Shown piece by piece: positions 1 through 7,282 of a stretch of DNA of 7,539 bases (the first letter of the stretch is position 1; each line of letters starts with the position of its first letter). The DNA lies in assembly GCA_005801025.1 (NCBI GenBank), contig SYDZ01000074.1, forward strand, positions 1-7,539, given 5' to 3'. The notes beneath the pieces are model-generated. The model did not search any database. It saw only the letters and a list, made by a program, of their open reading frames with translations, and had not been told where the DNA came from. The DNA is from Actinomycetota bacterium (lineage in GTDB: Bacteria > Actinomycetota > Acidimicrobiia > Acidimicrobiales > Ilumatobacteraceae). The position numbers and the translations under genes were made by a program.

Positions 1-334
1 CCCGTTGTGTACTTGAGAGTCTAGCCCACGATTTATCAGCGCGGGATATCTGGCTCAATAAATATGAAAAGTACCATCGGAACGCTACGGCGCACGAGTA
101 CTTCAAGTTCATTGACCACAAGCGATCAGTCGGCCATAGCCAAAATCGTACATGGGGTTCATTTTTTTTCGTGAGCGTGTCGCCGAGCAATAAAAACCTT
201 AGTTTATGGAGCGGGCGGGGCAATGCGCGGCCATGGCCAAGCAGGCTGCCACGATTGCTTTCTTGCTTCGGTCTTGCAGAGTGACAGAATGACACATGGG
301 GACTTGTTAAACATGTTGAGAAAGAGGATTCACT
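1..334. other. Upstream region without a convincing gene
   Basis: No recognisable gene is visible in this stretch. One plus-strand frame is open from the window edge (base 3) to a TGA at 282-284 and would encode 93 residues. Its first 50 or so residues are plausibly protein-like (many charged and aromatic residues), but the rest is rich in Ser, Arg and Pro, and I recognise no family. It could be the 3' end of a gene that begins outside the window, or chance. The region also holds a T8 run at 162-169, a perfect 10-base palindrome GGCCATGGCC at 229-238, and the leader of the SDR gene. I see no tRNA or clear terminator hairpin. Confidence 0.4.
321..328 (+). promoter_or_regulatory. Ribosome binding site of the SDR gene
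   Basis: AAAGAGGA lies 6 bases before the ATG at 335, a good purine-rich Shine-Dalgarno sequence. It fixes the start of the SDR gene. It stands out because no other complete gene in the window has such a site at normal spacing. Confidence 0.7.
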
Positions 335-1111
335 ATGGAACATCAACTCATAGGTCGAGTAGCGCTTGTTTCTGGCGGTGGGCGCGGGATCGGACGATCT
401 ATCTGCGAACTATTGGCTAGTCATGGTGCATCCGTGGCTGTGAATTATCGCAAGGACGAGCAAGCTGCCCAAGATACTGTGGCGACCATCGTTGCCGCTG
501 GAGGCACTGCGCGCGCCTACGCCGCATCGGTTGACGATGCCGATGCGGTTGCCCTCATGGTCGATCAGGTGATTGCAGATTTCGGTTACATCGATCTGTT
601 GGTGTGTAACGCTGGAATCGCCTCTCGCGGTCAAGCCGTGGCTGACACTGATCCCGGTGAGGTTCTGCGTCTGATCAATACTCATGCCATTGGACCACAT
701 CACTTGGCGCGTTGCGTGTTGCCCAGTATGCGTGAGCGAGATAGGGGCGACATTGTGATGATCTCCTCAGTAGCAACATCGCATATGGGTCCTAACGGCG
801 CTCCGTACAGCATGGGTAAAGCGGCCATGGAGGCCCTCGCTCTGACCCTCGCCAAAGAGGAACGAAAATATGGTATTCATGCAAACATTGTGGCTCCAGG
901 TCTTGTTGAGACCGATATGGGTGTCCGCTTGGCTCGCGCCATGACTGGGAAAAGTGAAATGGGTGACCTCCGTAGTCTTGATGCCACGTCGCCATTTGGA
1001 CGGGTCTGTCAACCTCTTGATGTCGCCAATGTTGTTCTGTGGCTATGTAGCGATGGATCTGGATATGTGACTGGTCAGCGCATTGAATGTGATGGTGGAG
1101 GGCCTCGCTGA
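335..1111 (+). CDS. SDR family NAD(P)-dependent oxidoreductase
   Basis: This is a classical short-chain dehydrogenase/reductase of 258 residues, the usual family length, with a cytosolic Rossmann fold. The nucleotide-binding motif GGGRGIG is at residues 14-20, and the CNAG motif that stabilises the central sheet is at 91-94. The catalytic set is Asn115, Ser145, Tyr158 and Lys162, with the YxxxK motif and the Ser-Tyr spacing of 13 seen in FabG. The PG motif follows at 188-189 and the family C-terminal pattern TGQ..ECDGG at 246-256. Arg17 and Arg39 after the second strand suggest NADP(H), which is an inference. It resembles 3-oxoacyl-ACP reductase-like SDRs, but the substrate cannot be read from sequence and no fatty-acid genes are adjacent. 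The start is supported by the Shine-Dalgarno sequence at 321-328. The next gene on the same strand begins 80 bases downstream. Confidence 0.93.
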   Translation: MEHQLIGRVALVSGGGRGIGRSICELLASHGASVAVNYRKDEQAAQDTVATIVAAGGTARAYAASVDDADAVALMVDQVIADFGYIDLLVCNAGIASRGQAVADTDPGEVLRLINTHAIGPHHLARCVLPSMRERDRGDIVMISSVATSHMGPNGAPYSMGKAAMEALALTLAKEERKYGIHANIVAPGLVETDMGVRLARAMTGKSEMGDLRSLDATSPFGRVCQPLDVANVVLWLCSDGSGYVTGQRIECDGGGPR

Positions 1112-1175
1112 CCTCTATCGGTGTGCGTCTTTCCTACAAAAGCCAGACAACAATCTGGCGAGCGGCCTCTGTGGC

Positions 1176-1188
1176 AGATAGCGTCATC
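1176..1188 (+). promoter_or_regulatory. -10-like element before nfuA, shared with dxs
   Basis: The 13-mer AGATAGCGTCATC ends 3 bases before the ATG at 1192. It contains TAGCGT at 1179-1184, a TANNNT hexamer 7 bases before the start codon. That is the spacing expected for a -10 box of a leaderless transcript. The same 13-mer with one change occurs before dxs at 6296-6308 on the minus strand. I see no convincing -35 box, although TCTGG at 1154-1158 resembles TCTG at a similar distance before the dxs copy. Promoter function is inferred. Confidence 0.45.
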
Positions 1189-1191
1189 GCT

Positions 1192-1833
1192 ATGACCCCC
1201 GTCAGCCCATTTGCTTCCCCAGAAGCTTCCGTACTCAACGAATCCATCATCTCGATCACTGATGACTCGTTGGCAGAACTGATTAAGTTGCGCGATGCCG
1301 AAGAGGATGCAACATCGCTCGGTTTGCGTCTCGAGATTGTGAGTGGTCCTGGCGAAGAATTTAAGTATGACTTGTCCCTTGACGAGTTTCGCAAGGCTGC
1401 CTTCACGGACGAAGTTCGTACTCATGGCGGAATGAAAGTCATTATTCCTGCCAAAGATGTTGAACTTTTGACTGGTGCCGTACTTGACTATTCGGCAAGT
1501 GGTGGTTTGGTCATTCGCAACCCCAACAAGCCGATTGTGGCATCTGTTGAAGGTCTTGTGAAAGACGACGCAATGTCAGCAGAGATTGAAGCGATTGTGG
1601 CCGTCGAGGTGAACCCGGCACTTGCAGCACACGGCGGATTTGTGACATTCATGGGACACGATGAAAAAGGAACTGCCTACCTCACGATGGGTGGTGGCTG
1701 TCACGGTTGTTCAATGAGCAAGATGACGATGCTTGAAGGTGTGCAAACAACCTTGGTGGAAAAAGTTGAAGGCCTTGAGCGGGTGCGTGATATCACGGAT
1801 CATGCTTCCGGTGAAAATCCTTTTTATCGCTGA
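1192..1833 (+). CDS. nfuA: NfuA-type iron-sulfur cluster carrier protein
   Basis: The product is a cytosolic Fe-S cluster carrier that would pass [4Fe-4S] clusters to apo-enzymes. Counting from the ATG at 1192 it has 213 residues (E. coli NfuA has 191). Residues about 20-112 form an A-type (HesB/IscA-like) domain with no cysteine, the degenerate state known for NfuA. Residues about 130-213 form the Nfu domain, with the pattern GGGCHGCSM. Its CxxC pair, Cys170 and Cys173, would bind a cluster at the dimer interface. The tail, with VRDITDH followed by ENPFY, also matches NfuA. A longer frame with a GTG at 1123 would add 23 residues; I prefer 1192 because the extension is not family-like and a -10-like TAGCGT lies 7 bases upstream. 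GTG 1171 is another option. The 3' end overlaps the convergent amidohydrolase gene by 10 bases. Confidence 0.9.
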   Translation: MTPVSPFASPEASVLNESIISITDDSLAELIKLRDAEEDATSLGLRLEIVSGPGEEFKYDLSLDEFRKAAFTDEVRTHGGMKVIIPAKDVELLTGAVLDYSASGGLVIRNPNKPIVASVEGLVKDDAMSAEIEAIVAVEVNPALAAHGGFVTFMGHDEKGTAYLTMGGGCHGCSMSKMTMLEGVQTTLVEKVEGLERVRDITDHASGENPFYR

Positions 1834-3548
1834 GGTCCGCGGATCAACCGCCCCGGGAGCTCTCCGGTGAACTCGTCGTTGTCGATAGTTTGTACCCCGT
1901 TCACGAAAGTTGCTCGATAACCACGGGCGCGTTGAACGAGACGTCGCCCGTGCGCTGGCAAATCAAATACCATGCGCGGCATATCGAATCCTAAATTTTC
2001 GTAATCAATGATGTTGATGTCAGCGCGCATCCCAGTGGCGATCAATCCGCGATCGTGTAACCCATAAAACTCCGCAGTCTGACGGGTTTGGCGATGGACA
2101 ATGAACTCGAGTGGTAGTCGCGGCCCGCGGGCTCGGTCGCGCGTCCAGTGGGTGAGCATGAATGTCGGCATTCCACCATCACAAATTGCACCACAATGAG
2201 CTCCCGCGTCTGAAAGTCCCATGCGTGTATGTGGATGCAGGTGTGCCTCATAGGCCATGGAAAGATCACCATACGAATAGTTGAAGAAGGGCGCATAAAT
2301 CATTGCGTTGCCGTTGTCGCTGCACAGGTGATCAAGAATCAGTTGCATCGGTGGGATGCCACTGCGTGAAGCAAGACCCGCTATTGAATCTTCGCGATGA
2401 GGTTCATAATCAATATTCGGGCCGTTGACAATCCACATTCCGTCCAACTTGTCAAAGACGATTTTTTGGAAGATTCCCCCATCGTCGGGCATGTCATTGA
2501 TCAGACGGTGCCGGCGGTGGGGTTCTTGTAAGGCTGTCAGACGTTCGCCAATCGGTAGATGTTGTACCTCGGCGTAGGCGGGGTGAAAGAGAAGTGGATG
2601 GACACTGCCTTGTAGGCAATACATGATTCCGATTGAACGACCTGCGACCTGTGAATAGATTTTGATTTCCTCACTATGAGCCTCGGTCAATAGTTCTAGG
2701 ACGCTCCGCCATAGTTCAGGAGATTGATCGGTTTGACTGAGATTGACGCTGACTGGTCGACCGTAGCGCTGTGCTAATTCTTTCATCCACACCCACTCCT
2801 CATCGGGTACGCGAATGTGCTCGGGTGAGAATTGAAAGTTTCCATGACCAACTTTTGCCATTGCCTCGGCGATGGCAAACAGTTCAGTTGCATCAACCAT
2901 TGTTCCTGGCACAAGTTCGCCACTCTTTGATTTGTGCAGGGGTGTGCGACTGGTCGAGAAACCTAAAGCGCCGGCCCGCAAGGCCTCTTCCACCAACGTC
3001 GCCATATTGACACAATCTTGCGCAGTGGCGGGTTCGTTATCGGCTCCGCGTTGACCCATGACGTACGCGCGGAGTGGACCATGGGCTATTTGTGTGCCGA
3101 CATCAATCGCGTAGTGACGTTGATCAACAGCATCAAGATACTCAGGAAAAGTTTCCCACTGCCAATCAATACCATCGGTCATTGCCGCACCTGGAATATC
3201 TTCAACACCCTCCATTAGTTCAATCAACCATTGATGGCGTTGTGGATCTGCCGGAGCGAAGCCGACGCCACAATTACCCATCACTGCAGTCGTCACTCCG
3301 TGCCATGAACTAGGTGTGAGTAACGGGTCCCATGAAACTTGAGCATCGTAATGAGTGTGAACATCTACAAAGCCCGGCGTCACCAAAAGCCCAGTGGCGT
3401 CAATTGTTCGGCGACTCAATGTCGTCAAGATTGAACCTGCTGGTCCAACTTCGGTGATTTTGCCGTTACTGATGGCGATATCAGACATGCGCTGAGATCC
3501 GCCCGAGCCGTCAACAAGAGTGGCGTTGCTAATAACGAGATCAGTCAT
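1824..3548 (-). CDS. N-acyl-D-amino-acid deacylase-like amidohydrolase
   Basis: This is an amidohydrolase-superfamily enzyme of 574 residues in the D-aminoacylase/COG3653 group, whose members hydrolyse N-acyl groups or related amides using metal. The N-terminal beta-sandwich strand pattern (VISNATLVDGSG) leads into the TIM barrel with GFVDVHTHYDAQ, placing metal ligands His64 and His66. GNCGVGFAP follows with Cys93, equivalent to the metal-binding Cys of D-aminoacylase. The barrel ends with LSDAGAHCG, where Asp447 is the catalytic aspartate. GMRADINIID at 506-515 is the typical late-strand motif of the family. The two later His ligands of characterised D-aminoacylases are not obvious; the corresponding stretches read FQFSPEH and VSVNLSQ. 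The substrate is therefore uncertain. There is no signal peptide, so it is probably cytosolic. Its ATG overlaps the hisN stop as ATGA, implying translational coupling. The last 10 bases overlap convergent nfuA. Confidence 0.88.
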   Translation of the reverse strand: MTDLVISNATLVDGSGGSQRMSDIAISNGKITEVGPAGSILTTLSRRTIDATGLLVTPGFVDVHTHYDAQVSWDPLLTPSSWHGVTTAVMGNCGVGFAPADPQRHQWLIELMEGVEDIPGAAMTDGIDWQWETFPEYLDAVDQRHYAIDVGTQIAHGPLRAYVMGQRGADNEPATAQDCVNMATLVEEALRAGALGFSTSRTPLHKSKSGELVPGTMVDATELFAIAEAMAKVGHGNFQFSPEHIRVPDEEWVWMKELAQRYGRPVSVNLSQTDQSPELWRSVLELLTEAHSEEIKIYSQVAGRSIGIMYCLQGSVHPLLFHPAYAEVQHLPIGERLTALQEPHRRHRLINDMPDDGGIFQKIVFDKLDGMWIVNGPNIDYEPHREDSIAGLASRSGIPPMQLILDHLCSDNGNAMIYAPFFNYSYGDLSMAYEAHLHPHTRMGLSDAGAHCGAICDGGMPTFMLTHWTRDRARGPRLPLEFIVHRQTRQTAEFYGLHDRGLIATGMRADINIIDYENLGFDMPRMVFDLPAHGRRLVQRARGYRATFVNGVQTIDNDEFTGELPGRLIRGPQR

Positions 3549-4342
3549 ATCTTGAGACTAGTGATGACCTCATCGTGCAGCCGACCGTTGCTGGAAATCG
3601 CTGAATTTTGTGTGTAGTCACGAATTCCAAAGCGATCGCTGTGGCGACCTCCAGCAATTTCCACAATCGCCTGAACGGCAGCGTTGTCGTATGGGGCTAG
3701 ACCAATGGCATCAATAGCAATGTCCACAGATCCTTGGGCGACCAACATGTGTTGCCAAAAGTCGCCGTAACCGCGTGCCCGGTAGGCCCGTTGTTGCAGA
3801 GCGATGAGATTCGCTGTGCCACCGATTTTTTCCCACCCCGCACCGAAAGTGACACTGATTTGGGCTTCGGCGATTGTCGCTACGTCGGAGACCTTAATCT
3901 CTCGACCATTAGCGAAGGCACCCAATCCCCGAGCCGCCCACCATCGCTGATGTAACGCCGGAGCAGAGACGACTCCCAGTACTGGACCTTCACCATCGTG
4001 TACCAGAGCAATTAACGTCGCCCACACGGGAACACCGCGTACAAAATTGGAGGTTCCATCAATGGGGTCAATGACCCATTTCCACGGTGAGTCAGCGTTG
4101 CCACTGTGTCCATGCTCTTCGCCATAGATCGCGTGAGAGGGACGGAGTCGGGTGATGACATCAACGATGGCTGTTTCGGTTTCGCGGTCTGCTTGAGTGA
4201 CTTCACTGTGATCGGCTTTGCGCGACAGAGTGAAATTCTGTTTTTCAAAGTATGCATCAGCGATGGCATCACCAGCGTCGGCCATCTCAAGAGCCAAAGT
4301 CAATTCTTGGGCAAGATTTATTGACGAAAAGGCATCAGTCAT
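3545..4342 (-). CDS. hisN: Histidinol-phosphatase, inositol-monophosphatase fold (HisN)
   Basis: The product is a Mg-dependent phosphatase of the inositol-monophosphatase family, 265 residues, about the length of characterised actinobacterial HisN. It would convert L-histidinol phosphate to histidinol, the penultimate stage of histidine synthesis. Metal-ligand motifs are visible: GEEHG at 74-78, DPIDGT at 92-97 and the final Asp219 in LAPYDNAA. That last motif replaces the WDxA of true inositol monophosphatases. Together with TQADRETE (49-56) and NFVRGVPVWATLIAL (99-113) it matches the HisN branch. No other his gene is in the window, so the pathway assignment rests on sequence alone; a general inositol or sugar phosphatase is the alternative. 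The gene starts 15 bases after the dxs stop and overlaps the amidohydrolase start by 4 bases. No Shine-Dalgarno sequence is evident, so coupling to dxs translation is likely. Confidence 0.87.
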   Translation of the reverse strand: MTDAFSSINLAQELTLALEMADAGDAIADAYFEKQNFTLSRKADHSEVTQADRETETAIVDVITRLRPSHAIYGEEHGHSGNADSPWKWVIDPIDGTSNFVRGVPVWATLIALVHDGEGPVLGVVSAPALHQRWWAARGLGAFANGREIKVSDVATIAEAQISVTFGAGWEKIGGTANLIALQQRAYRARGYGDFWQHMLVAQGSVDIAIDAIGLAPYDNAAVQAIVEIAGGRHSDRFGIRDYTQNSAISSNGRLHDEVITSLKI

Positions 4343-4357
4343 GAGCGGGGTGATTGT

Positions 4358-6289
4358 TCAGGGTCGGGCATCGAATGCTTTAATTATGCCATCGCAGTCG
4401 AGTCCGATCTGTGCCAATAAGCGATCAGGCTTGGCGTGAGGCAAAAACTTGGTCGGTACACCAAGGGATTCAACCTGACAAGTGGCACTCATCTCCGCAA
4501 TCATGGCGGCTATTGACATGCCGACGCCACCTTCGCGAATACCATCTTCAATGGTGATCACTCGACTGTGGCGAGCAGCATCGGCACACATCTCTTGGTC
4601 AAGTGGTGCGCACGAGCGCACATCCCAGACGGTGGCGTTGATACCTCGTGCAGCAAGTACGACACAGGCTTGTTGGGCAGCAGCGACCATTTTGCCGACC
4701 GCTAAAATTGCTAATGAACCGTCACCCTGCTGTAGCCGCAAGGCCTGCAAGCCATGACCCACTTCATCGTTGCCAACCTGGCGGGCGTTACCTTTCGGGT
4801 AACGAATAGCAACTGGGCCAGAGTCAGTCAGTTTGGTTGCGTCACTGAGCATCTGCTGCAATTCTTGGGCACTTGATGGCGCTAATACGCGCATCCCCGG
4901 CACCTTACAGAGCAAAGCCATATCGTAAATGCCGTGGTGGCTTGGACCGTCGTCGCCGGTGATGCCGGCTCGATCAAGACAAAAGATCACTGGCAAGCGA
5001 TGTAACGCCACGTCGTACACGACTTGATCCCAAGCACGCGAAAGAAAAGTTGAGTACAGCGCAACAATCGGACGCAGACCACCCATGGCCATACCAGCGG
5101 CTCCCGTGACACAATGTTGTTCGGCGATTCCAACATCAAAAAAGCGCTCAGGCAACCGTTCCTGGAATGGCAGTAAACCGGTGGGTCCAGGCATCGCTGC
5201 CGTGAGGGCCACGATCCGCGCATCCTGCTCGGCCTCTTTGATCATCGAATCGGCGAAAGCCTGGGTGTAGCCAGTGGGGACTGCTCTCGGTGGTCCGACG
5301 GCTGGATCAAACACTGGCGCATCGTGGAGATGCTTTTCGTCGTCATCTTCAGCTGGCGAGTAGCCCTTGCCCTTTTGCGTTAAAACATGGACGACAATGG
5401 GACCCTCGGCGGAAAGATCTTCGGCATTACGCAATGCGACTTCTAATTCACGAACATCGTGACCGTCAATCGGTCCGATATAGCGCACACCGAGGGCTTC
5501 AAAAAACGATGGCGGCTGCAGGAATTCGCGCACAGCGGCTTTGACGGCCTCCATACCTTTTTCTGCTTGCTGACCAACCACGGGTAACCCTTGGAGCCAG
5601 GTTTCAATTTTGCGCTGACGGGCAACATAAACCGGATTCATTCGGATACGCGTCAAACTGCTGGAAAGTTTTCCAGTAATTCGATCTGGCAAAGTGGCTT
5701 TTTCTGGCACCTGCAATATCGATGATGGTTGCGTGAGATTAGAAATCGTTGGGGCATAACTACGGCCATTGTCATTGAGCACGATGATCACACGTTGTTT
5801 GCTGTGCCCGAGATTGTTGAGTGCCTCATACGCCATGCCCCCAGTCATTGAGCCATCTCCGATCACGGCGACGATGTGGCGATGATTGTCAACTCCTGCT
5901 TCACGTGCAACAGACATTCCGTAGGCATATGACAAGACTGTTGAGGCATGACTGTTTTCGATGTAGTCGTGTTTACTTTCCTCGCGACTCGGATATCCAG
6001 AAAGTCCATTGGCTTGCCGTAGTTGGGAGAATCCTTGAGAGCGGCCAGTCACGATTTTGTGTACGTATGCCTGATGTCCGGTGTCCCACAAAATCGCGTC
6101 ATTGGGTGAATCGAAGACTCGATGTAGTGCCAAGGTCAGTTCAACCGCTCCGAGATTTGAACCAAGATGACCACTATTGGACGCCACGGCCTGAACGATG
6201 AAGTCACGGATTTCTCCGGCAAGGTCGTCGATCTCAAGATAAGACAAGCGGCGTAAGTCGCTGGGCTGGCGAATGGACTCAATTGACAT
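4358..6289 (-). CDS. dxs: 1-deoxy-D-xylulose-5-phosphate synthase
   Basis: Dxs condenses pyruvate and glyceraldehyde 3-phosphate to 1-deoxy-D-xylulose 5-phosphate, the first step of the MEP isoprenoid pathway and a source for thiamine and pyridoxal in some bacteria. At 643 residues it is full length. The N-terminal domain has GHLGSNLG at 40-47 (His41), WDTGHQAY at 68-75 (His72), and the thiamine-diphosphate/Mg motif GDGSMTGG at 144-151 with Asn172. YIGPIDGHD at 270-278 follows. The pyrimidine-binding domain has DVGIAEQH at 385-392 with catalytic Glu390, and DRAGITGDDGPSHHG at 439-453. YPKGN at 497-501 has Lys where E. coli Dxs has Arg. The C-terminal transketolase domain follows. The start MSIESIRQPSDLRRLS fits the family N terminus. 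No Shine-Dalgarno is present; a -10-like TAGCGT lies 10 bases upstream. It is probably the first gene of a dxs-hisN-amidohydrolase operon. Confidence 0.97.
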   Translation of the reverse strand: MSIESIRQPSDLRRLSYLEIDDLAGEIRDFIVQAVASNSGHLGSNLGAVELTLALHRVFDSPNDAILWDTGHQAYVHKIVTGRSQGFSQLRQANGLSGYPSREESKHDYIENSHASTVLSYAYGMSVAREAGVDNHRHIVAVIGDGSMTGGMAYEALNNLGHSKQRVIIVLNDNGRSYAPTISNLTQPSSILQVPEKATLPDRITGKLSSSLTRIRMNPVYVARQRKIETWLQGLPVVGQQAEKGMEAVKAAVREFLQPPSFFEALGVRYIGPIDGHDVRELEVALRNAEDLSAEGPIVVHVLTQKGKGYSPAEDDDEKHLHDAPVFDPAVGPPRAVPTGYTQAFADSMIKEAEQDARIVALTAAMPGPTGLLPFQERLPERFFDVGIAEQHCVTGAAGMAMGGLRPIVALYSTFLSRAWDQVVYDVALHRLPVIFCLDRAGITGDDGPSHHGIYDMALLCKVPGMRVLAPSSAQELQQMLSDATKLTDSGPVAIRYPKGNARQVGNDEVGHGLQALRLQQGDGSLAILAVGKMVAAAQQACVVLAARGINATVWDVRSCAPLDQEMCADAARHSRVITIEDGIREGGVGMSIAAMIAEMSATCQVESLGVPTKFLPHAKPDRLLAQIGLDCDGIIKAFDARP

Positions 6290-6295
6290 ACAGGT

Positions 6296-6308
6296 GATTA
6301 CGCTATCT
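6296..6308 (-). promoter_or_regulatory. -10-like element before dxs, shared with nfuA
   Basis: Read on the minus strand this is AGATAGCGTAATC, differing at one of 13 positions from the element before nfuA (1176-1188). It ends 6 bases before the dxs ATG. The internal TAGCGT (6300-6305) is a TANNNT hexamer 10 bases upstream of the start, so transcription would begin within a few bases of the ATG. It lies in the 69-base gap after the PAP2 gene and could give dxs its own promoter. Function is inferred. Confidence 0.45.
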
Positions 6309-6358
6309 CTGAGTGTTCACGTCGCAGAATTAAGCCTGTGAGAAAATCGTGACAGGGG

Positions 6359-7276
6359 TCAAGTCGGCTCATGTATTGTGGTTTCTTCAAGTTTGAGCTC
6401 GTGCGCCCGATCAAGGCGGCGTTGATTGCGCTGATGCAGGTCCCAGCCCAGCCAGGCCCCGACAGCCAAAGCCAATTGCCCCCCCACGCCGTCGATCCAA
6501 TAGTGGTTGGCAGTCACCACAATGCAAAACAAGGTGGCTGCTGGGTACAGCAAGACGACGATCTTTGCCCAGCGCCGTCTCATCAGTGGCCAGAGGGCGA
6601 AAGCACACCAACTGCTCCAGCCAATGTGCATACTCGGCATTGCCGCGTACTGATTTGAAATAGATTTCATGGCCTTGGACTCAAATGTCCATAGTGCTCC
6701 GCCGTATTCCGGCAGAGTGTCAACAAAGCCAAATGTTCCATCGTCAGCGGTTTGGGCGATCCCGTCGGGGCCTTCATCACGATATGCACTTTGGATACAA
6801 GCCCCACCGAATCCACCTGCACTCGGACACGGTGTATCCAGCAGGCGCGGCGGCATGAGTGGGAACATTGAAAATCCCACGATGCCAATAGCGGTAGTAA
6901 TGGCCAAGGTATTGCGCCATTGTGGAAACACATCTTTGCGTTTGACGAACAAAATCCAAAATACGATGAAGGTCACAAGGAAATGAGTAGTTCCGTAATA
7001 CGTGTTCCAAAAACGAATGAAACCGCGAAATTTTAAGAACCAATCCTGCACCGACTCTTCATGAAACAGACCGATCGCACGCTCGAACTGAATGACGCGT
7101 TCCGCATTGTGAAAGGCACGCAACGGTCGGTCGTCAGTTTCCAAAGAAATGTGCGCCGACCCGAAGAGGTTGCGACTCCATGAATAGATCAAGTAGAAGA
7201 TACCCATGATGAGCATTTCTTTCCACCAGTAGGTGCGATGTTGGCGTACGGCCAGCGTCGGCACCTGCTCATTCAT
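6359..7276 (-). CDS. PAP2-superfamily membrane protein, Aur1/inositolphosphotransferase-like
   Basis: This is an integral membrane phosphatase or phosphotransferase of 305 residues related to the PAP2_3/Aur1 branch. The catalytic core is seen as AAMPSMHIGWSSW (211-223, His217) and ANHYWIDGVGG (256-266, His258 and Asp262). The spacing of 41 and then 4 residues is close to that recalled for yeast Aur1 (39 and 4). MPPRLLDT at 141-148 is a further family motif. Hydrophobic segments lie near residues 21-34, 97-111, 123-141, 217-232, 239-256 and 266-279, which suggests about six membrane helices. A polar loop of about 50 residues (145-195) between the third and fourth carries Cys150 and Cys160 and an acidic DEGPDGIAQTADDG stretch. 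Possible substrates are polar lipid head groups or lipid-linked phosphates; the sequence does not say which. No Shine-Dalgarno sequence precedes the ATG. The gene lies 69 bases upstream of dxs on the same strand. Confidence 0.85.
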   Translation of the reverse strand: MNEQVPTLAVRQHRTYWWKEMLIMGIFYLIYSWSRNLFGSAHISLETDDRPLRAFHNAERVIQFERAIGLFHEESVQDWFLKFRGFIRFWNTYYGTTHFLVTFIVFWILFVKRKDVFPQWRNTLAITTAIGIVGFSMFPLMPPRLLDTPCPSAGGFGGACIQSAYRDEGPDGIAQTADDGTFGFVDTLPEYGGALWTFESKAMKSISNQYAAMPSMHIGWSSWCAFALWPLMRRRWAKIVVLLYPAATLFCIVVTANHYWIDGVGGQLALAVGAWLGWDLHQRNQRRLDRAHELKLEETTIHEPT

Positions 7277-7282
7277 ATCAAC

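Noticed and set aside
229..238. Perfect palindrome GGCCATGGCC as an operator
   Set aside because: It is a single 10-base palindrome about 100 bases from the SDR start, with no second copy or linked promoter.
310..317. AACATGTT palindrome just before the SDR ribosome binding site
   Set aside because: At 8 bases it is too short to support a regulator site, and no -10/-35 pair could be fitted around it with confidence.
223..420. 65-codon plus-strand frame overlapping the SDR start
   Set aside because: It overlaps the well-supported SDR gene in another frame, has no ribosome binding site and matches no family.
1075..1425. 116-codon minus-strand frame across the SDR-nfuA junction
   Set aside because: It lies opposite two real genes, has no recognisable motif, and is best explained as an antisense shadow.
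1853..1867. Palindrome-like CCGGGAGCTCTCCGG near the convergent gene ends, as a terminator
   Set aside because: It sits inside the amidohydrolase coding region, has no loop, and no T tract follows.
5821..6201. 126-codon plus-strand frame inside dxs
   Set aside because: It is antisense to the conserved dxs coding region, and its composition (many Arg, His, Ser, Cys) is typical of a shadow frame.
6335..6356. Inverted repeat CCTGT...ACAGG between the PAP2 gene and dxs, as a terminator
   Set aside because: The stem is only 5 bp with a 12-base loop and no T run follows on the minus strand.
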